Assembly: GCA_946886375.1 (NCBI GenBank)
Contig: CAMPIL010000113.1
Coordinates: 1 to 9,897, forward strand
Length of the DNA: 9,897 nt
Direction of reading: 5' to 3'
Source: an uncultured Phycisphaerales bacterium
Lineage (GTDB): Bacteria; Planctomycetota; Phycisphaerae; Phycisphaerales; SM1A02
Below, piece by piece: positions 5,377-9,897 of the stretch. Position 1 is the stretch's first letter; the number at the start of each line of letters is the position of its first letter. The notes under the pieces were generated by a model. That model saw only the letters and a list, made by a program, of their open reading frames with translations. It was not told the DNA's origin and did no database searches. Both the position numbers and the translations under genes were made by a program.

Positions 5377-5681
5377 GCGGTCCGCGAATCCGAGAATTCG
5401 CAAATCCGTCGCAGGATCGCGCGCCACGCAGCCGCCGCCGCGAACCCGCGGCTGCATCACGCAACGCCTCCGCCCCCACGACCGCTGGTCGCGGCTGTGC
5501 ATCGTCGCACGCACCATGACCCGCTCGCCCATCAAGTTCTGGAGGAACACGGGTTGCAGACATTGTGCAATTGTGCGCTGCAGTACGCAAAAGGGGCATG
5601 CGATCAATTGCAGCGCGAGCCTATGCGGCCGCGCGGTGGAAGCCCACGGCATGCCTCGAGCGCAGCCTTTCCAGATCGTCC
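5377..5681 (+). other. Leader region upstream of the large helical protein
   Basis: About 300 bases between the terminator and the chosen start. Several plus-strand frames are open here, including the frame of the downstream gene back to a GTG at 5565, but none has convincing codon usage or a well-placed ribosome-binding site. GGAGG at 5541-5545 is too far from the GTG. Small stem-loops are present, for example CCGCG-AACC-CGCGG near 5440 and CGACC-GCT-GGTCG at 5479-5491. No clear promoter was found. Confidence 0.4.
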
Positions 5682-8015
5682 ATGCATTGCAACTCGCCTG
5701 CGAAAAACTATCATGGCATCGTGCGGCACATCTCACTTCGCATATTCATCATCGCAAGTATCTGTTGCGCTCTGGTTCAACGTCATGCTGACGCTGACGC
5801 CTCGCGCATCCCGCAACTCCTCCAGTACGACGATCTGGTGCAATTCTGCAATGTGCTGAACGTCAGCCCAGACCAGCGCGCAGCGATTGAACATTATTAC
5901 GAGGCTTATGTTGACGAATACGAACCGCTGCGAAGTGAAATGATCGAAACTGCGGTGCAGTTTCCTTCCGGCGTTCTGGCAGCGGATGCTGAGTATTTCA
6001 GGCGGTTGCCGCCGTTTGTCTCCCGCGTCAGAGCGATTGACGAGGCGTTTCTTGCCCGTTTTGAGTCGGTCCTCACGCCGCAGCAGCGTGAATCATTTCC
6101 GCATGTGCGGGCCACGCGCGAACGCACGTTGTATCGTCGCTTGGACGCGGTGATGCGGTTCACGGGTGAACTGCCTGAACTCCGTGAACTGATGGAGGGC
6201 CTCAATCCTCCACGCGATGTTCTCGAGGCGACCATGCCGACGCTTCTCGCCTATGAACAGCGGCTGACGACTTTGACGCGCGGCGTGTACGACGCGGCCA
6301 TTCGCGTATGTGTTGCCGATCAACCCACCGTGGCAGACACACTGATTGACCGCGTGCGCGACCTGCGGACCCTGACCCGGCGCACGCATTCGGAACTCTC
6401 ACGCCTGTTGCCCGAAACCTTCAAACACCAGTGGCAGGAGGCCCTGTACAGCCGCGTGTATGGCACCGCGTTGGAGGCGGTGCAAACGTGGATCACTGGC
6501 CAGTGCCAGAACGCCTTGGCGCTGCCCGAACTCTCCAGCGAGCAACGACAGGACATTCAGCGCATGCTCGCTGATGTACTGAAACAACAAGACACATCGC
6601 TCATGGAATTGGCGGATATGTTCGATCAACACGCCATCTTTCATGCTGGACCACAAGGCGCAAGCGCTCCGGAGGGGTATTTCGACACCTTGAACAGTGT
6701 CCACCAGCGCACATTATCCCAATCAGTGGAATTGCAAAAGAAACTGCTCGCCATTCTTGGCGAACAACACTTTAAGCAGATCAGGCGCGTGGCTCGCCCA
6801 CAGCGCACAAGGACGCGCAGCGGGCTGCGGCTCGCGTGCGGCATCGTGGCTAATGTTTCATTTGAAGATCCGGAACCTGTACCATCGCATCGGTCTCCAA
6901 CGCGAAGCGATCCGCTTGTTGGCATGCCGATTTCGCCGGAAACGATGAATGACTACCTGGCCTCGTTGCGGCTGGATTCGGTTCGGCGGGAAGCGGCGCT
7001 CGCCGCCTATCAGGAATATGTCGCTCGACTGGAAAAGGACCTGGAGGGTCGCCTTACCACGCTGATGGAGCTCACCATTTTGGCGCCGCCGCCGGGTCAG
7101 GCGAATGCCGATCCCGAGCAAAAGGCTCGCGAAATTGCCGAGTTGCGAATGTCGATTCGAAAGTCCATCGCCGCAGCGGACGCACAGTTGTTCCAGGAAC
7201 TGACCTCGACGCTTCACATCGAAATCGCTGATGCTGCCTGGCAACGAGTCCTCCGCATGAGGCACCGGGCCAGAATGGCTCTGGATGTTTTGAGTTATTA
7301 CGCGCCCGATTTCAATCGTGCCGCCGAAATTGACCTGGTGCAACTGCTGGCCCGGGAAGTCGGGCCGGTCTTTGAGCCGACGCTTGACACACTTGCACAA
7401 GAATATGAATCGCAACTTCTCGATCAGTTGCGGTCCCTGCGTGAACTCTCCGAGACCCACTCATTCGAAACCCGATCGCGTGCCGGACGGGCGGTTGACC
7501 AGGATTCACACGCGCGCACGATGGAACAATCAGAGGAATTGCATCGCCGATTTGCCGCGCTGGGCGAGTTGAACGCAGCGTATTTGCCGAAGTTTCTGCA
7601 CGCGACGCCTGCCGCCGCCTCAACGGCCCTTGCCGAAGCCTACCACCGTCAGGCGTTTCCAAAGGTGTTTGCGGAAGCAGATCGCGCGATCCTGTCGCTG
7701 ACTGCGGCGCTTGACATGGCGGACCTCAGCGACAGCCAGCGCCTGCGCTTGATTGCCGTGCGGGCGCAGCATGCCGACGCGCGGGCGACTGTGCAAACTC
7801 GCATGATTGATCTCTGCGCCGCGCTGTCGCCCACAACGGGCATGATGAGCATGCGAATTACGCCCGAGCGCGCCGCGAAAATCGAACGGTTTGAGCAGAC
7901 GTGGGCGCAATTGAGCGATCAACGCGCCACGATCAGTCGCAGGACGCTGCGAGAACTTCGCACGATTCTCACGCAAGCGGAGTGGCAGGACGTCGCAATT
8001 CAAGTCGACAAGTAA
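5682..8015 (+). CDS. Large secreted helical protein of two homologous halves, function unknown
   Basis: From the ATG at 5682 the product has 777 residues. A hydrophobic segment (IFIIASICCALV) and an A-D-A-D-A stretch look like a Sec signal peptide. The start is uncertain: a GTG at 5721 gives a more compact 27-residue signal and a GTG at 5565 a longer N-terminus, and none has a Shine-Dalgarno sequence. The mature protein is almost wholly alpha-helical. Residues about 49-373 and 420-777 look like two copies of one module joined by a basic, Pro-rich linker. Equivalent places include SPDQRAAIEHYYEAYVDEYE with SVRREAALAAYQEYVARLEK, L-S-S-E-Q-R with L-S-D-S-Q-R, and a closing L-x-x-I-L-x-x-x-x-x-x-x-I. 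The recurrent L-[ST]-x-x-Q-R segments resemble the LTxxQ motif of Spy/CpxP-type periplasmic proteins, but the length is far greater. No enzyme motif is seen. The gene is convergent with the GH57 gene. Confidence 0.85.
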   Translation: MHCNSPAKNYHGIVRHISLRIFIIASICCALVQRHADADASRIPQLLQYDDLVQFCNVLNVSPDQRAAIEHYYEAYVDEYEPLRSEMIETAVQFPSGVLAADAEYFRRLPPFVSRVRAIDEAFLARFESVLTPQQRESFPHVRATRERTLYRRLDAVMRFTGELPELRELMEGLNPPRDVLEATMPTLLAYEQRLTTLTRGVYDAAIRVCVADQPTVADTLIDRVRDLRTLTRRTHSELSRLLPETFKHQWQEALYSRVYGTALEAVQTWITGQCQNALALPELSSEQRQDIQRMLADVLKQQDTSLMELADMFDQHAIFHAGPQGASAPEGYFDTLNSVHQRTLSQSVELQKKLLAILGEQHFKQIRRVARPQRTRTRSGLRLACGIVANVSFEDPEPVPSHRSPTRSDPLVGMPISPETMNDYLASLRLDSVRREAALAAYQEYVARLEKDLEGRLTTLMELTILAPPPGQANADPEQKAREIAELRMSIRKSIAAADAQLFQELTSTLHIEIADAAWQRVLRMRHRARMALDVLSYYAPDFNRAAEIDLVQLLAREVGPVFEPTLDTLAQEYESQLLDQLRSLRELSETHSFETRSRAGRAVDQDSHARTMEQSEELHRRFAALGELNAAYLPKFLHATPAAASTALAEAYHRQAFPKVFAEADRAILSLTAALDMADLSDSQRLRLIAVRAQHADARATVQTRMIDLCAALSPTTGMMSMRITPERAAKIERFEQTWAQLSDQRATISRRTLRELRTILTQAEWQDVAIQVDK

Positions 8016-8067
8016 GTACCTGCGCATGCAGTCGCAAGTTGGAACCGCGCGGATTCCGTGCGTGCTG

Positions 8068-8092
8068 GCGACGCAATGTGGCAAATCGTCGC
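8068..8092. terminator. Weak inverted repeat between convergent genes
   Basis: GCGACG (8068-8073) and CGTCGC (8087-8092) can form a 6-bp stem with a 13-base loop. It is the best inverted repeat in the 161-bp gap between the convergent helical-protein and GH57 genes. No T-run lies on either side, so its role as a bidirectional terminator rests on position alone. Confidence 0.2.
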
Positions 8093-8176
8093 GCCTTGAC
8101 CAGTTGACCCCCGCGCTCGCCTTGCGCCGGCATGCGTCCCGCCATCCCGCTCCGCGCGCCACCACACTTGATGCGT

Positions 8177-9388
8177 TCACTCCCCCGCGCGCGTGCGCAG
8201 GTTGTCCAGCACGTTCATGAAGTTGATGTACGCCTCATATGGGCTGTCGTACGGCGAAAAGTACTTGTGCACATCGCCATCGGACCAGTACTTCGTGCTC
8301 ATGTAGTACAGGTGATCTGACGTGGTCAGTTTCCGCCAATCCTCGAGAATGTATTCATCGCCCGCGGCGTGCTTGGCCTTGACCGGGCCTTCCAACCGAT
8401 ACAGTTCCGCAGCCGCGCTGTCCTGCATCGCGTTGCCCAGCCAGGCGCTCAAGTCTCGCTCGGTGTCGGCCCAACTGGTCATGTACGGCACGTTGTATTC
8501 GCCCACCGGTTTGTACTTGTCGATGGCTTCGCTGGGCAGCAGAAAGTCGTTGTGCCCCGGGTTGGTGTCATAGATCCAGCCGGGCAGCGCATCGAGGAAC
8601 TGGAAGATGCCAGTCTCCGCCCATTGGTGTTCGCCGAGCGTTTCGTAATCCATGAAGAGGTTGCAGATGTACCCGTCGCCGTTGATGAGATTGACCCACT
8701 TGGCGAAGGTTTCGGCCCGCAGCGGCCACTCGGTCCAGTTGCGGTCGCCGAAGCGAAACGCGATGTCGTCGCTGAGCCGGTAGTTCTTGAGCATGAGTTT
8801 CACGCGCGATTTGGAAAGATCGCCGCGCACGCCCGGCGGAACATACAGATAGTTCGGCGAGCGGAACCCCAGCAGCCGATCGACGCCTTCGCACAGCACC
8901 CCCTTGTACCGGCCCAGCGCGGCGATATGCGTCGCCACATCGTTGGAGTAATTCAACTCGGTGTTGCGGAACACGCGCGGCGTCTGGTTGAAGTGCTTCT
9001 GAATCTGCTGATCGTGCATCTGCACCTGTTCGCTGAACTCTTCGCGCGAGAAGAGAAACGAAAGCGAGTGATGCGAGGTTTCGCCGAGGAACTCGCACGC
9101 GCCGGTGGCGGCGAGTTGCTGGAACATGTCGATGACATCAGGCGTCCACTGGGCGAACTGCTCCAGCGCGGTGCCGGAGATGGAGTACGAAACGCGGAAG
9201 CGTCCCTCGTGCCTGCGGACCAGGTCGAGAATCTTCGCCGTCGCCGGCCGATAGCACTTGTTGGCGACCTTCTCGCAGATCGCCTTGTTCTCATCGTTCG
9301 AAAAGTAGAACGGATCACGGTCAAAGACCGAGTAGCGACGCAGTCGGAACGGTTGATGAACCTGGAAGTAGAAAACGACAGATGCCAT
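8177..9388 (-). CDS. Glycoside hydrolase family 57, alpha-amylase type
   Basis: The product has 403 residues from the ATG at 9388. It matches GH57 of the archaeal MJ1611-like alpha-amylase group, retaining alpha-glucan hydrolases or transferases. Conserved regions are in order: HQP at 11-13, S-G-T-A-L-E-Q at 71-77, R-N-T-E-L at 141-145 (E144 the expected nucleophile), F-M-D-Y-E-T-L-G-E-H at 245-254 (D247 the expected acid/base), and S-W-A-D-T-E-R-D-L-S-A-W-L-G-N at 305-319. Residue roles come from the family. No signal peptide is present, so it probably acts in the cytoplasm on glycogen or maltodextrin. The frame stays open to 9478, but those 30 residues are unlike the family start (V-F-Y-F-Q-V-H-Q-P), so I chose the later ATG, although it lacks a Shine-Dalgarno sequence. 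The length is normal and all key residues are present. No other glycogen gene is in the window. Confidence 0.95.
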   Translation of the reverse strand: MASVVFYFQVHQPFRLRRYSVFDRDPFYFSNDENKAICEKVANKCYRPATAKILDLVRRHEGRFRVSYSISGTALEQFAQWTPDVIDMFQQLAATGACEFLGETSHHSLSFLFSREEFSEQVQMHDQQIQKHFNQTPRVFRNTELNYSNDVATHIAALGRYKGVLCEGVDRLLGFRSPNYLYVPPGVRGDLSKSRVKLMLKNYRLSDDIAFRFGDRNWTEWPLRAETFAKWVNLINGDGYICNLFMDYETLGEHQWAETGIFQFLDALPGWIYDTNPGHNDFLLPSEAIDKYKPVGEYNVPYMTSWADTERDLSAWLGNAMQDSAAAELYRLEGPVKAKHAAGDEYILEDWRKLTTSDHLYYMSTKYWSDGDVHKYFSPYDSPYEAYINFMNVLDNLRTRAGE

Positions 9389-9686
9389 GCGTGCATCGTA
9401 GCGGGTGCCGGCAAGGCTGGGGGAGACGTTGGCGGAAGGCAAAACGTGGACGCGGAATGGCGATTGAGGATGCATCACGCCAGGTCTGTCGAGCAGATAC
9501 TGGACGCCTGCTGGAAGACAGATGATCGTCTGCGAGGTTGTCCGGTCTGGAGCCTGGCAAGTATCACCGAAACTGTCACCGAGTCTGGCCCCTTCTCGCG
9601 AACCATGGGTTGCGGTAATTCATTTCACCTATGCCCGCTCGTCAGATATGGCATCCACATCGCGCTGTTCACCGTTGATTACCGAA
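9389..9686. other. Intergenic region upstream of the GH57 gene
   Basis: 298 bp that should hold the GH57 promoter on the minus strand. I see no convincing promoter. The notable item is at 9564-9620: TCACCGA occurs twice, five bases apart (9564-9570, 9576-9582), followed by GTCTGGCCCCTTCTCGCGAA. On the minus strand this reads as GAGAAGGGGCCAGACTCGGTG, resembling AAAAGGGGACAG-type tags found beside REP-associated (Y1) transposase genes. No transposase is present. Confidence 0.35.
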
Positions 9687-9897
9687 TCACGGCGCGGCCG
9701 GGGCCGACGCCGGCGGCGGGACCGAGGGCGTGATCAACTCCTGCGCTTCCTTGAACAACGCCTGGCAGTCCGCGTCGTTGGCGAATTCGGGCTTGGCCAT
9801 GAGGACTTTGAGTTTGGCGAACGCGGCACAGGCTTTGGCGACGCTTAGAGCGCCTAACAAAGTGGCATTGGTTTTGCACTGATGGTGGTTGTGCAAG
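9687..9897 (-). CDS. C-terminal part of an unidentified protein (partial)
   Basis: A minus-strand frame enters from the right edge and ends in TGA (complement of 9687-9689). About 69 codons are visible. The product ends K-V-L-M-A-K-P-E-F-A-N-D-A-D-C-Q-A-L-F-K-E-A-Q-E-L, followed by a Pro/Ala/Ser-rich tail. The strong GC bias at third positions in the last 50 codons supports real coding. The part nearest the edge is less biased, so the gene may start just inside or beyond the window. I do not recognise the family. The Ala/Pro tail suggests a flexible C-terminus. It lies 298 bp upstream of the GH57 gene on the same strand. Confidence 0.5.
   Translation of the reverse strand, partial: LHNHHQCKTNATLLGALSVAKACAAFAKLKVLMAKPEFANDADCQALFKEAQELITPSVPPPASAPAAP

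Noticed and set aside
5368..5859. Second plus-strand frame overlapping the start of the large helical protein
   Set aside because: It has no ribosome-binding site, ends inside the larger gene and its product is Arg/His-rich without recognisable features.
8369..9733. Long plus-strand open frame opposite the GH57 gene
   Set aside because: It is antisense to a gene with all GH57 conserved regions, so it is a shadow of codon bias.
9852..9897. GCCTAAC as the start of an integron attC site
   Set aside because: Only one core-like heptamer is seen, it lies in an apparent coding frame, and the window ends before a partner GTTAGGC could appear. There is no integrase.

Overview
The window is GC-rich bacterial DNA. 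It most resembles a planctomycete, probably of the Phycisphaerae group. The main clue is the C-terminal dockerin-like tail read at the left edge and again downstream (D-x-N-x-D-G-x-V-N-x-x-D-L, ending in WG and a stop), which is typical of secreted proteins in that group. Other support comes from a large secreted helical protein with no recognisable function and strong GC bias at third codon positions. The taxonomic call is an inference.

Layout. (1) 1-1002: the last codons of a dockerin-tailed gene, then a non-coding array in which the tail and its downstream flank are repeated three times with a period of about 266-279 bp, ending in a GTG/CTG-rich stretch. A strong hairpin at 1003-1040 separates this from (2) a minus-strand envelope-stress-like block read right to left: an entericidin-like small lipoprotein (3606-3773), a secreted protein with two PRC-barrel domains (1518-3386) and an Ig/PKD-like lipoprotein (1068-1454). 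(3) Divergent to it, a plus-strand four-helix membrane protein (4278-4967). (4) 4968-5681: a gap of about 0.7 kb with no convincing gene but several stem-loops and two good intrinsic terminators. It may hold one or more structured RNAs. (5) 5682-8015: a large secreted helical protein built from two homologous halves. (6) Convergent to it, a GH57 alpha-amylase-type enzyme (8177-9388, minus). (7) At the right edge, the 3' end of a further minus-strand gene (9687-9897).

How the parts may work together. The entericidin-like peptide, PRC-barrel protein, Ig-like lipoprotein and small membrane protein are the kinds of genes that cluster in envelope or general-stress regulons. Each has a clear Shine-Dalgarno sequence, and the PRC and Ig-like genes are only 63 bp apart. 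The GH57 enzyme probably works on intracellular alpha-glucans and looks unrelated to the stress block. No mobile-element gene, CRISPR array, tRNA or rRNA was seen. The least explained items are the tail repeat array, the structured gap at 4968-5376 and the duplicated helical protein.
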